A DNA stretch of 23,114 nucleotides from Phycisphaerales bacterium UBA1926. Its GTDB lineage: Bacteria > Planctomycetota > Phycisphaerae > Phycisphaerales > UBA1924. Every line of letters begins with the position of its first letter. Within the stretch, counting starts at the first letter, position 1. Shown here in pieces: positions 1 through 7,390 of the stretch. Below the pieces are notes generated by a model. The model searched no databases. It was not told where the DNA came from and worked only from the letters and a program-made list of their open reading frames with translations. The DNA lies in contig DDFO01000055.1 of assembly GCA_002337215.1 (NCBI GenBank), positions 1-23,114 on the forward strand, given 5' to 3'. The position numbers were made by a program, and so were the translations under genes.

Positions 1-842
<842 letters not shown>

Positions 843-1147
843 GGGTCGGGTCCTCGTGGCGGATTGATTGAAACCATTCTAAGGCTGTTGTGCCCCAGAT
901 TCGAGAGCGGTGCGGATCGGCGGTCTGCGGTTGGGTTCCGTGGTGCTGCGGGGCGGCGGATTCGGCTGCTGTGACTTTATTTATGTGGGAAAAAGTCTGA
1001 ATCCGTGTGCGCCGGGGGTGTCGAAACGATGCGGGTCCGGGTTGAGAGCGGGTTTGTTCACCGCCTCCGGAATCCGCCGATCGAGTCGCCGATTTCTGGT
1101 CTTGGTCGGGGGGACACGCACACAACGGAACTTGAAGGAGATTCGCT
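843..1147. other. Divergent intergenic region between mutase and FAS1 gene
   Basis: This 305-base spacer must hold the promoters of both divergent genes. It contains an A/T-rich patch around 974-1000, unusual for this genome, and a clear GAAGGAGA Shine-Dalgarno just before the FAS1 start. I see no convincing paired -35/-10 boxes. An open frame crosses it at 910-1407, but it overlaps the FAS1 gene and lacks recognisable protein features. Confidence 0.4.
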
Positions 1148-2125
1148 ATGAATTCCAAGGGAATGACCGGTATCGCTGCGCTCGTGATGATTGCCGGCTC
1201 GGCGTTTGGGCAGTGCAGCGGTTCGAAGGCTTCGGCGTGCTCGGGCGAGGCCGAGATGGTGGCGACGATGTCGGTCGTGTCGAACGACCACCACAACGGG
1301 CATGCACCGACGCAGGACATCGTTCAGACGGCGGTGAGCGCCGGTTCGTTCAAGACGCTGGTCGCGGCAGTGCAGGCGGCGGGTCTGGTCGAGACGCTGA
1401 AGGGTGATGGTCCTTTCACGGTGTTCGCGCCGACCGACGAGGCGTTCGCGAAGCTCCCGAAGGGCACGGTTGAGAACCTGCTGAAGCCGGAGAACAAGAA
1501 GACGCTCCAGGCGATTCTGACCTACCACGTTGTGTCCGGGAAGGTCACGGCGGACAAGGTCGTGGGCCTCAAGAACGCGAAGACTGTAAACGGCCAGCTC
1601 GTGGACATCACCGCGAACTCGAAGGGCGTGAAGCTCGACAACGCGAACGTCGTGAAGACCGACATCATGACGAGCAACGGCGTGATCCATGTGATCGACC
1701 GCGTGATCATGCCGAGCACGAAGAACATCGTTGAGACCGCTGACGAGGCGGGTTCGTTCGGGACGCTGCTGGCTGCGGCGAAGGCCGCGGGGCTCGCTGG
1801 CGTGCTCAGCGGCGATGGTCCTTTCACCGTCTTTGCGCCGACGGACGAGGCATTCCAGGCCCTTGGCGGCACTGTGAACGAGCTGCTGAAGCCTGAGAAC
1901 AAGCACAAGCTGCAGGAGATCCTGAAGTATCACGTCGTGAAGGGCCGTGTGTTTGCTCGCGACGCGGTGACTGCGGGCAGCGCCAAGACGCTCGAGGGCG
2001 GCACGGTTCAGATCGGTATCGAGGGCGGCCGGCTGACTGCGAACAACGCGCAGATTCTGATGACCGACATCGATGCCTCGAACGGCGTGATCCACGTGAT
2101 CGACGGCGTCCTGCTCCCCGAGTAA
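1148..2125 (+). CDS. Secreted protein with two FAS1 (fasciclin) domains
   Basis: Exported 325-residue protein. Residues 1-21 form a signal peptide (Lys4, hydrophobic [13 protein letters not shown]), probably cut before Gln22; there is no proper lipobox before Cys23. The first FAS1 domain spans about 57-190 and the second about 195-325. Each carries the family signatures [13 protein letters not shown] near its start and NGVIHVID near its end. FAS1 domains act in adhesion or matrix contact at the cell surface or outside the cell. The start is supported by GAAGGAGA seven bases upstream. The next gene is an ECF sigma factor 48 bases downstream, followed by an RskA-like anti-sigma factor, an order that recalls mycobacterial SigK/RskA control of the FAS1 proteins MPT70 and MPT83. 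The two domains are very alike at DNA level too, indicating internal duplication. The ligand is unknown. Confidence 0.93.
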   Translation: MNSKGMTGIAALVMIAGSAFGQCSGSKASACSGEAEMVATMSVVSNDHHNGHAPTQDIVQTAVSAGSFKTLVAAVQAAGLVETLKGDGPFTVFAPTDEAFAKLPKGTVENLLKPENKKTLQAILTYHVVSGKVTADKVVGLKNAKTVNGQLVDITANSKGVKLDNANVVKTDIMTSNGVIHVIDRVIMPSTKNIVETADEAGSFGTLLAAAKAAGLAGVLSGDGPFTVFAPTDEAFQALGGTVNELLKPENKHKLQEILKYHVVKGRVFARDAVTAGSAKTLEGGTVQIGIEGGRLTANNAQILMTDIDASNGVIHVIDGVLLPE

Positions 2126-2173
2126 TCCTCTCTTGACCGGCATCTGAGACGGTGTCCGGATTGCGAGCAAGAT

Positions 2174-2926
2174 ATGAGCGTAGCCGCGACGACAGTTTGT
2201 ACCCCTGCCGACAATTGGCTACCATCGGTGTCACGTCTGAAAGGATTGGGCACCGGTTTGACGGATGTAACTCTTCAACGAATCGCCGGTGGCGATCCGA
2301 CTGCTGTGCAGGACTGCATTGACCAGTTCGGCGGTCTGGTGTGGTCGCTGGCGCGGAAATTGTGCCCTGATCGGTCTGAGGCCGAGGACGCGGTGCAGGA
2401 GATCTTCGTCAGCGTCTGGAAGAGCGCCGAGCGGTACGACCCCTCGATGGGCTCTGAAGCGACTTTTATCGCGACGATCGCCCGACGGCGGCTTATCGAC
2501 CGGGCCCGGAAACGGCAGCGTCGGCTGGGGGCGTCTTCGCTCGATGAGTCGTACGCGGTCGCCGGATCGGGGTCTTCGGTTGGGAACTCGGGGAACGGGG
2601 ACGCCCCCGGCGGCTCGACCACCCTTTCCGAGGATGCTCAGATCGCGGAACGGGCCCTCCGGGACCTCTCGGGGGATCAGCAGCGTGTGCTCCGGATGTC
2701 GATCATGCACGGGCTGAGCCATGAACAGATTTCCCAGGCGACGGATATGCCGCTTGGGACCGTCAAGACTCATATTCGCCGGGGCCTCATCCGCGTCCGG
2801 AAGTTGCTCGAAGACGATCGAAGAAAGACCACCCCGAGCGGTGGTGAGGACAACCCGGAACGCGTTTCAGACGGGGGCACGGCGAATAGATCGTCGGGCG
2901 GTCCCCAGAGCGGGGTGCAGGCATGA
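2174..2926 (+). CDS. ECF-type RNA polymerase sigma factor (SigK-like)
   Basis: Sigma-70 family factor of the extracytoplasmic function group, up to 250 residues. The sigma-2 region covers about 45-117 and includes EAEDAVQEIFVSVW (core-binding and -10 contact region) and TFIATIARRRLIDRARKRQRR. The sigma-4 helix-turn-helix lies at about 160-215, with LSHEQISQATDMPLGTVK (-35 recognition). The linker between them is long and rich in Gly and Ser, and a hydrophilic tail of about 35 residues follows sigma-4. The ATG at 2174 has a poor ribosome site; a TTG at 2258, preceded by GAAAGG at 2239-2244, would start nearer the conserved core and is a reasonable alternative. The stop overlaps the anti-sigma start by four bases (ATGA), so the two are probably translated together. 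The likely target is its own operon, including the FAS1 gene. Confidence 0.92.
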   Translation: MSVAATTVCTPADNWLPSVSRLKGLGTGLTDVTLQRIAGGDPTAVQDCIDQFGGLVWSLARKLCPDRSEAEDAVQEIFVSVWKSAERYDPSMGSEATFIATIARRRLIDRARKRQRRLGASSLDESYAVAGSGSSVGNSGNGDAPGGSTTLSEDAQIAERALRDLSGDQQRVLRMSIMHGLSHEQISQATDMPLGTVKTHIRRGLIRVRKLLEDDRRKTTPSGGEDNPERVSDGGTANRSSGGPQSGVQA

Positions 2927-3876
2927 GTGTGCGGCCGAACACCATTGCAGAGATCGAGAATCTCGATGAGTGGGTCCAGGACCTGCTGGTCGAGCGGACG
3001 CTGTGGGGCCTCGATCCGGCGCAGGAGACCGAGCTCTCCGTGGCGGTTTCGGATGTTGACAGCACTTCGTACGAGTTTGAGCGTGCGGCGGGAGCGTTGT
3101 GCGTTGGGATGCTGGCGGTGCAGGGTGATCCGATGCCGGCTGCGCTGCGCGAGCGGCTCGGGGCGTTGGCCGAGACTGATGCGGTGCGGTCGATCACTGA
3201 TTCCGCGGTCGACCCGCGCGGCGGTCGCGGTCTGGACTCAGACAGATCTGGTTCGGGCCCGATTCCGTTTTCATCCGCACAGCGCGGTGACTCGGCGGCC
3301 GGGGCGGCCGGCGGCGTCGGCGCGCTGCAATGGTTCGGCTGGATCGCCGCGGCGGCGTGCCTGACGTACGCCATGTTCGTGACGACTCCGGCGTCGGGGC
3401 CTGTGCCGGGCGGGCTGCTGCCGAACCTCGTTGCCCGGGTCGAGGGGTCGGGCGATGTGATCCGTGCTGGCTGGGCCGGAATCTCCGCCATCGGTGCGGA
3501 GAACCATCCGCTCGACGGGGGCGTGACCGGTGAGGTGGTCTGGTCGGATGACCTCGACCAGGGCTTCATGACGATCAGCGGGATCGAGGCCAACGATCCG
3601 GCAGATTACCAATATCAGTTGTGGATCTTCGACGCGGAGCGACCCACGGGCGATCTGCCTCGGTTCGCGGCGGACTCGATCTCACCGTTGCTGACGCAGC
3701 GACCGGTTGATGGCGGCGTGTTCGACGTTTCCGTCTCGGATTCGGGGGAGATCGTTGTGCCCATCGATGCGAAGTTGCCGGTGGGCAAGGCCGCGATCTT
3801 TGCGGTCACGAAAGAACGCCCCGGCGGGGTGGTCGTGAGCGACCGCGATATTGTCTTCCTTGCGCTGCGGAGTTAA
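2923..3876 (+). CDS. RskA-like membrane-anchored anti-sigma factor
   Basis: Predicted inner-membrane anti-sigma factor of 317 residues. The N-terminal cytoplasmic part (about 1-95) is helical and would hold the ECF sigma factor; it has no HxxxCxxC zinc motif, as in SigK-type RskA. One transmembrane helix sits at about 134-155. The C-terminal domain (about 178-317) matches the RskA pattern, with a Trp-rich start (VVWSDDLDQGFMTISGIE), the hallmark YQLWIFDAERP and a final Val/Ile-rich strand region. The gene overlaps the sigma gene by ATGA, the classic arrangement for a sigma/anti-sigma pair. RskA proteins release their sigma factor after stepwise proteolysis; the trigger here is unknown. Function is inferred from architecture and position. 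Confidence 0.85.
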   Translation: MSVRPNTIAEIENLDEWVQDLLVERTLWGLDPAQETELSVAVSDVDSTSYEFERAAGALCVGMLAVQGDPMPAALRERLGALAETDAVRSITDSAVDPRGGRGLDSDRSGSGPIPFSSAQRGDSAAGAAGGVGALQWFGWIAAAACLTYAMFVTTPASGPVPGGLLPNLVARVEGSGDVIRAGWAGISAIGAENHPLDGGVTGEVVWSDDLDQGFMTISGIEANDPADYQYQLWIFDAERPTGDLPRFAADSISPLLTQRPVDGGVFDVSVSDSGEIVVPIDAKLPVGKAAIFAVTKERPGGVVVSDRDIVFLALRS

Positions 3877-3986
3877 GCGGGATAGAGCGGGGATTGTGAC
3901 AACCGGCTCGCGTAGCAGCAATCTCGGACTCGCGGACCGGCTTCTCTTCATTCCATGGTATCTGCCGTCCCTTGTCGACTGCCCGG

Positions 3987-4015
3987 GTGACGGCGCAGGC
4001 GCGCGACGGTAGCAT
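3987..4015 (+). promoter_or_regulatory. Candidate promoter, possibly leaderless, for the cobalamin-binding protein
   Basis: GTGACG (3987-3992) and TAGCAT (4010-4015) are separated by exactly 17 bases. The -10-like box ends six bases before the ATG at 4022, so transcription would begin at or next to the start codon. There is no Shine-Dalgarno before this gene, which fits a leaderless message. The -35 match is only partial. Confidence 0.38.
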
Positions 4016-4021
4016 CGTTGC

Positions 4022-5089
4022 ATGGTGACTGAAGATGCGATGCGGCGGACGGTGGCGGCTCAACTGCGGTCGGGTGCTCGGGCGCTGGCGTCCGGTGCGG
4101 CTGAGGACCTGCTTGAGGAGTTCCCGGAGATCGAGTCCAGGCACGGCGCGAGCGCTTACTCGATGTGGCAGGGCTTCCTCTCCCAACGGGTCGCGGAGCT
4201 CGCGACGTCGGTGGAGTTCGACGAACCGTCGCTGTTCACGCACGAGATGAATTGGCTGTACTCAACCCTGGCCGCTCGCGAGATCGCGCCGGAGGATGTG
4301 TGGCGTTCGATCATCTGCCTGAGCCGCACAATCGAGCGGGAGTTTGCAGAAAAGATGTGGGCGTTCGTGCGCCCGATGGTGGACCATGCGGCACGACCGG
4401 AGAACACCCCATCCGAGCCTGGCTCACTGCAGATGGCACAGCACGCCGAGGCCGGGCTGGCGGAAGCGTTTTACAAGGCGGTGCTGTCCGGGGACGCGGG
4501 GGCCGCGACGGGGCTGGTGCTCGACGCGTTCCGCGACGGCACGGCACCGGAGGCGCTGTACGGGCGGGTGATGCTTCCTGTGCAGGCGGAGATCGGGGAT
4601 CTCTGGCAACGCGATGAACTTGGGATCGCCGACGAGCATGTCGCGACTGAGCTCATCCGTGCGTCGATGACGGCGGTCTGGCTTGAGGCGACCGGGGGCA
4701 AAGCCTCGGGACCGCCGGTGGTCGTTGGATCGGTGACGGGGGATCAGCACGACACGGGTGTGCGTGCGGCGTCGTACCTGATGGACATTGGTGGACTGCG
4801 CGGGATCTGTCTCGGGTGCGATGTGCCGGCCGAGGAGTTCGCAGTCGCGGCGGCGCGATTCGAGGCGGTGGCTGCTGTTGTGAGCGCGTCGATGTCGGTG
4901 CACCTGCCGCACGTGCGGCAGACCGTCGGGACGATCAAGCGTGAACTCCCCGGTATGCGCGTCGTTGTCGGGGGCCCGGCGTTCCATGTGGGCGACGAGG
5001 TCTCATCGCGGCTTGCGGAAAAGATGGGGGCGGACGCGTACGCGCGGACGCCGGCGGATGCGGCGGCGCTGATCGCTTCGTCGCGGTAG
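4022..5089 (+). CDS. Cobalamin-binding protein, CarH/LitR-type sensor module without DNA-binding domain
   Basis: A 355-residue cytosolic protein in three parts. Residues 1-130 form a helical domain I cannot assign firmly; its spacing loosely resembles RsbRD/globin-like sensor domains. Residues about 140-225 are a B12-binding cap domain with Trp195 and Glu205-His206 in the W-x9-EH motif that marks light-sensing CarH/LitR proteins. Residues about 231-345 are the Rossmann-like B12-binding domain with Asp241-x-His243-xx-Gly246 (the base-on ligand motif) and VVVGGPAF. The MerR-type helix-turn-helix of CarH is absent. This points to a sensor that signals through protein contacts and binds adenosyl- or methylcobalamin, not to a catalytic mutase subunit. 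It lies 145 bases after the anti-sigma gene on the same strand, so a regulatory tie is possible but unproven. An alternative start is the ATG at 4040. Confidence 0.85.
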   Translation: MVTEDAMRRTVAAQLRSGARALASGAAEDLLEEFPEIESRHGASAYSMWQGFLSQRVAELATSVEFDEPSLFTHEMNWLYSTLAAREIAPEDVWRSIICLSRTIEREFAEKMWAFVRPMVDHAARPENTPSEPGSLQMAQHAEAGLAEAFYKAVLSGDAGAATGLVLDAFRDGTAPEALYGRVMLPVQAEIGDLWQRDELGIADEHVATELIRASMTAVWLEATGGKASGPPVVVGSVTGDQHDTGVRAASYLMDIGGLRGICLGCDVPAEEFAVAAARFEAVAAVVSASMSVHLPHVRQTVGTIKRELPGMRVVVGGPAFHVGDEVSSRLAEKMGADAYARTPADAAALIASSR

Positions 5090-5119
5090 TCAGGTCGGCG
5101 GCGGGCGCGATCGACGAGG

Positions 5120-5983
5120 TCATTTGGTGTAATCGAAGACGCCGTGCCCGGTTTTGTTGCCGAGTCGGCCTGCTGTCACGAGTTGGCGGAGGAGAGGGCA
5201 GGGGCGGTAGCGGTCGTTGTTGAGGCCTTCTGCCAGCACGTCCATGATGTGGGCGCAGGTGTCGAGCCCGATGAAATCGGCGAGGCGGAGGGGGCCCATC
5301 GGGAAGTTGCATCCGAGTTTCATGATGCCGTCGAGGGCCTCGGGCTCGGCAACGCCTTCCATCCAGGCGTAGAAAGCCTCGTTGATCATGGGCATGAGGA
5401 CGCGGTTGGAGACGAAACCCGCGCGGTCGTTGGCGGGGAGGGCGACTTTGCCCATGGCTTCGGCGAGGGCGATGGTGCGGGCGGTGACGGATGCGTCGGT
5501 CTCGAGCCCGTTGATGACCTCGACGAGTTTCATGACGGGGACGGGGTAGAAGAAGTGCATGCCGATGACGCGGCTGGGGGTGGTCGTCGCGGCGGCGATC
5601 TCGGTGATGGAGATCGAGCTGGTGTTGGTGGCGAGGATCTTGTGTTCGTCGAATCGGGTGTCGAGTTCGGCGAAGATGGACTTCTTGACCTCGGCGTTCT
5701 CGACGACGGCCTCGATGACGATGTCGGCGCCGGCGAGGGCGTCCATCGACTCGGAATAGGTGAGACGGGCCTTGGTCGCGTCCATGTCGGCCTGGGTGAT
5801 GCGCTCCTTTTCGACGGCGCGGGCAAGGAGCTTGTCGTGGGTCGTCCTGCACTTGTCGAGGGCGATGGCGGCGGTGTCGAAGACGGTTGTTTCGAAGCCG
5901 GCAGAAGCAGCGATCTGGGCGATACCGCCGCCCATTTGGCCGGAGCCAACGACGGCGATGTTGGTGATGTTGTGGGTGGTCAT
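5120..5983 (-). CDS. hbd: 3-hydroxybutyryl-CoA dehydrogenase
   Basis: NAD(P)-dependent 3-hydroxyacyl-CoA dehydrogenase of 287 residues, interconverting 3-hydroxybutyryl-CoA and acetoacetyl-CoA in short-chain fatty acid metabolism. The Rossmann motif is VVGSGQMGGGIAQ at 11-23. NTSSISI at 120-126 holds the substrate-contacting Ser, and GMHFFYPVPVMKLVEV at 141-156 holds the catalytic His143 and Glu155. The C-terminal helical domain contains PMGPLRLADFIGLD and ends with GHGVFDYTK, as usual. The frame stays open far upstream, but the start at 5983 is chosen because AGGAG lies seven bases before it and because the Rossmann fold begins at once; the upstream extension is low-complexity Pro/Arg. It is convergent with the cobalamin-binding gene. 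Together with the butyryl-type mutase at the left edge it suggests C4 acyl-CoA metabolism, though no operon joins them. Confidence 0.93.
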   Translation of the reverse strand: MTTHNITNIAVVGSGQMGGGIAQIAASAGFETTVFDTAAIALDKCRTTHDKLLARAVEKERITQADMDATKARLTYSESMDALAGADIVIEAVVENAEVKKSIFAELDTRFDEHKILATNTSSISITEIAAATTTPSRVIGMHFFYPVPVMKLVEVINGLETDASVTARTIALAEAMGKVALPANDRAGFVSNRVLMPMINEAFYAWMEGVAEPEALDGIMKLGCNFPMGPLRLADFIGLDTCAHIMDVLAEGLNNDRYRPCPLLRQLVTAGRLGNKTGHGVFDYTK

Positions 5984-6064
5984 GTGGGGTCTCCTGCTGT
6001 GATGAGACAGGGTAGGGGTCCGGATTCGCGATTTGGGGTGCGCCCGTGGGGAGCGGTGCGTCGC

Positions 6065-6101
6065 GGGGAGCGAGCGGGGAGCGAGCGGGGAGCGAGCGGG
6101 G
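6065..6101. repeat. 11-bp tandem repeat, about 3.4 copies
   Basis: The unit ggggagcgagc occurs three times without a mismatch (6065-6075, 6076-6086, 6087-6097), followed by a partial copy. It lies in the intergenic space between hbd and recX, next to two hairpins, and may be part of one compound element. Confidence 0.85.
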
Positions 6102-6104
6102 CGG

Positions 6105-6133
6105 CACCACTGCGCCGCGAGCGGCGAGTGGTG
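6105..6133. repeat. Hairpin (inverted repeat)
   Basis: CACCACT (6105-6111) pairs with AGTGGTG (6127-6133). The inner arms GCCGC (6114-6118) and GCGGC (6121-6125) pair as well. No T-run follows on either strand, so an intrinsic terminator is unlikely. Confidence 0.6.
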
Positions 6134-6157
6134 GCACCCGGCGTGGGTCGTCGGGGC

Positions 6158-6184
6158 GCACTGGCCTGCATCGCAGGTCAGTGC
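6158..6184. repeat. Strong 12-bp hairpin with a 3-base loop
   Basis: GCACTGGCCTGC (6158-6169) and GCAGGTCAGTGC (6173-6184) pair over 12 positions with one G-T and a loop of ATC. It ends 27 bases before the recX start. No T-run follows, so it looks like an interspersed palindrome more than a terminator. It could also affect expression of recX or hbd. Confidence 0.75.
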
Positions 6185-6199
6185 CACGGGGTGGCGTTG

Positions 6200-6205
6200 T
6201 AGGAT
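6200..6205 (+). promoter_or_regulatory. Candidate -10 box of recX (leaderless arrangement)
   Basis: TAGGAT ends exactly six bases before the recX ATG, the same spacing as at two other genes in this window. No good -35 box is seen; the position it would occupy falls in the 3' arm of the strong hairpin. Confidence 0.33.
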
Positions 6206-6211
6206 GTTGGG

Positions 6212-6742
6212 ATGGATGAGGCGCTGCCTGAGTTTGTGCCGCTTGAGGAAGTGCTCGCGGAGGGTGTGGACCGGGCGGCGGTCGGGAAGGCGAAGTCGGC
6301 GGCGCTTCGGCTGTTGAAGGCCAAGGACCGGACGCCTGTGGCGCTGGCGGAGCGGCTGCGGAAGAAGGAGTTTGATGAGGCCGTGGTGGCGCATGTGATT
6401 GCGCGGCTGGAGGCTGTTGGTCTGCTTGATGAGCGGGCGACGGCCGGGCGGTTGGTGCGGGCGGAGTTGCGGAAGTCGGCGGCGGCGGAGCGGCTGCTGC
6501 GGATGAAGTTGCGGAAGGCGGGGGTTTCGGATGGGGTTGCGTCCGAGGTGATCGCGGAGGAACTCAAGGCGGTGGATCTGGTGGCGAAGGTGGAGGCGGA
6601 GGCCAGGCGGTGGCTGGAGCGCCGGCCGGGGTTGGAGACGGAGGTTGCGAAGCGGCGGCTGGCGGGTCGGCTGGCGCGGCGTGGGTTCGGGGGGGATGTG
6701 GTGTGGGGGGTGGTGGATCGGGTGGTTGGGGAGCGGGGGTGA
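6212..6742 (+). CDS. recX: Regulatory protein RecX
   Basis: A 176-residue helical protein of the RecX family, which binds RecA filaments and limits recombinase activity in the cytosol. The three-helix repeat pattern is visible: KAKSAALRLLKAKDRTPVALAERLRKKEF near 26-54, then VVAHVIARLEAVGLLDERATAGRLVRAELRKS near 58-89, and a third repeat ending in LARRGFGGDVVWGVVDRV at 154-171. Length fits the family, with a short acidic N-terminal extension. recA is not beside it in this window. The stop overlaps the next start (TGATG), suggesting joint translation with the zinc-ribbon membrane protein. No clear Shine-Dalgarno precedes the ATG, consistent with a leaderless start from TAGGAT. Confidence 0.88.
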   Translation: MDEALPEFVPLEEVLAEGVDRAAVGKAKSAALRLLKAKDRTPVALAERLRKKEFDEAVVAHVIARLEAVGLLDERATAGRLVRAELRKSAAAERLLRMKLRKAGVSDGVASEVIAEELKAVDLVAKVEAEARRWLERRPGLETEVAKRRLAGRLARRGFGGDVVWGVVDRVVGERG

Positions 6743-7233
6743 TGGCGAGAGGCGAGTTGAATCCGCTGATGGTGACAGATGATCGAGGGGAAGCGCATCG
6801 CGTGCCGTGGGCGCGGCGGGAGCGGAGGCGAGCCTGCTTCGGGGCAGCACTGCAGAAGGAGATTGAACGCCGGGAATGGGCGTATCGACGATTCTTTGGT
6901 CTGAAGAACACGACGATCATGGCAATCGGTCTGGGACTCATCGTGATGCCGTTCTTGATGAAGTTGCTGCCGACAGATTGGCCGTCAGAAGATTCCGTTG
7001 GTGCTGTAGTTCTCACGTTGTTCACGCTCGGGATGGTCCCCATCTTGGCTGTGGGCATTGCGGGGCGGCCGATGTCGGTTGTGATTGACACATTGCGTGG
7101 ACATGCACGATGCCCGGCTTGCATTTACGACCTCGCGGGCTGTCCCGTCGCCGAGGAGGACGGGTGCACTGTGTGTCCGGAGTGCGGGGCGGCATGGCGG
7201 CTGGGGGAAGGGCGGGACCGGGCAGAGAAGTAG
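6742..7233 (+). CDS. Two-helix membrane protein with C-terminal zinc ribbon, function unknown
   Basis: A 163-residue protein with a basic N-terminus, two predicted transmembrane helices (about 56-77 and 86-108) and a C-terminal Cys cluster: Cys124-xx-Cys127 (CPACIYDLAGC) and Cys145-xx-Cys148 (GCTVCPECGAAW). This CPxCxYDL...CPECGxxW ribbon is common at the end of planctomycete membrane proteins of unknown role and probably binds zinc. The ATG at 6742 overlaps the recX stop by one base and has GGGGAG about ten bases upstream inside recX. The GTG at 6739 is an alternative start. The frame is open further upstream through recX, but that part is Gly/Ala-rich shadow sequence. Coupling to recX suggests co-expression; a shared function is not implied. 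Confidence 0.8.
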   Translation: MARGELNPLMVTDDRGEAHRVPWARRERRRACFGAALQKEIERREWAYRRFFGLKNTTIMAIGLGLIVMPFLMKLLPTDWPSEDSVGAVVLTLFTLGMVPILAVGIAGRPMSVVIDTLRGHARCPACIYDLAGCPVAEEDGCTVCPECGAAWRLGEGRDRAEK

Positions 7234-7236
7234 AGG

Positions 7237-7303
7237 CACCCCCTCCGACCCGCTGCGCGGGCCACCTCCGGCGGTCCCCTATGGGGCGGGGACGGGGGAG
7301 GAG
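7237..7303. repeat. GC-rich palindromic element
   Basis: Two hairpins lie side by side: CCCGC-TGC-GCGGG (7249-7261) and GTCCCC-loop-GGGGAC (7274-7293). They are flanked by a C-run (7239-7243) and a G-run (7294-7298) that can pair around both. The layout resembles the widespread interspersed palindromes that contain CCCTCCG and GCCACCTCC. It begins four bases after the zinc-ribbon gene stop, but there is no T-run for an intrinsic terminator. Confidence 0.6.
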
Positions 7304-7378
7304 AGGATCGCATCGGGTATGGGCGGGGCGGCGAAGTCTGGGGGTCCGGAACGTGTGTGAGCCCGAGTTGTTGGAGGC

Positions 7379-7384
7379 TACGCT
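7379..7384 (+). promoter_or_regulatory. Candidate -10 box of trpB
   Basis: TACGCT ends six bases before the trpB ATG. A GGAGG at 7373-7377 lies 13 bases from the start and could instead be a distant Shine-Dalgarno on a longer transcript, so the two readings compete. Confidence 0.28.
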
Positions 7385-7390
7385 GTCGCT

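Noticed and set aside
1058..2170. Minus-strand open frame of 370 codons across the FAS1 gene
   Set aside because: Arg/His-rich shadow with no domain; the plus strand encodes an evident signal peptide and two FAS1 domains with a good ribosome site.
4022..5089. Considered as the small B12 subunit of the acyl-CoA mutase
   Set aside because: It has the cap domain and W-x9-EH of sensor or methyltransferase-type modules, which mutase small subunits lack, and it is not beside the mutase gene.
6065..6184. Considered as a CRISPR remnant or an intrinsic terminator
   Set aside because: The units are 11 bp without spacers, and no hairpin is followed by a T-run.
5984..6850. Upstream extension of the 3-hydroxybutyryl-CoA dehydrogenase frame
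   Set aside because: Pro/Arg-rich sequence antisense to recX and across the repeat region; the true start has a Shine-Dalgarno and the expected Rossmann N-terminus.
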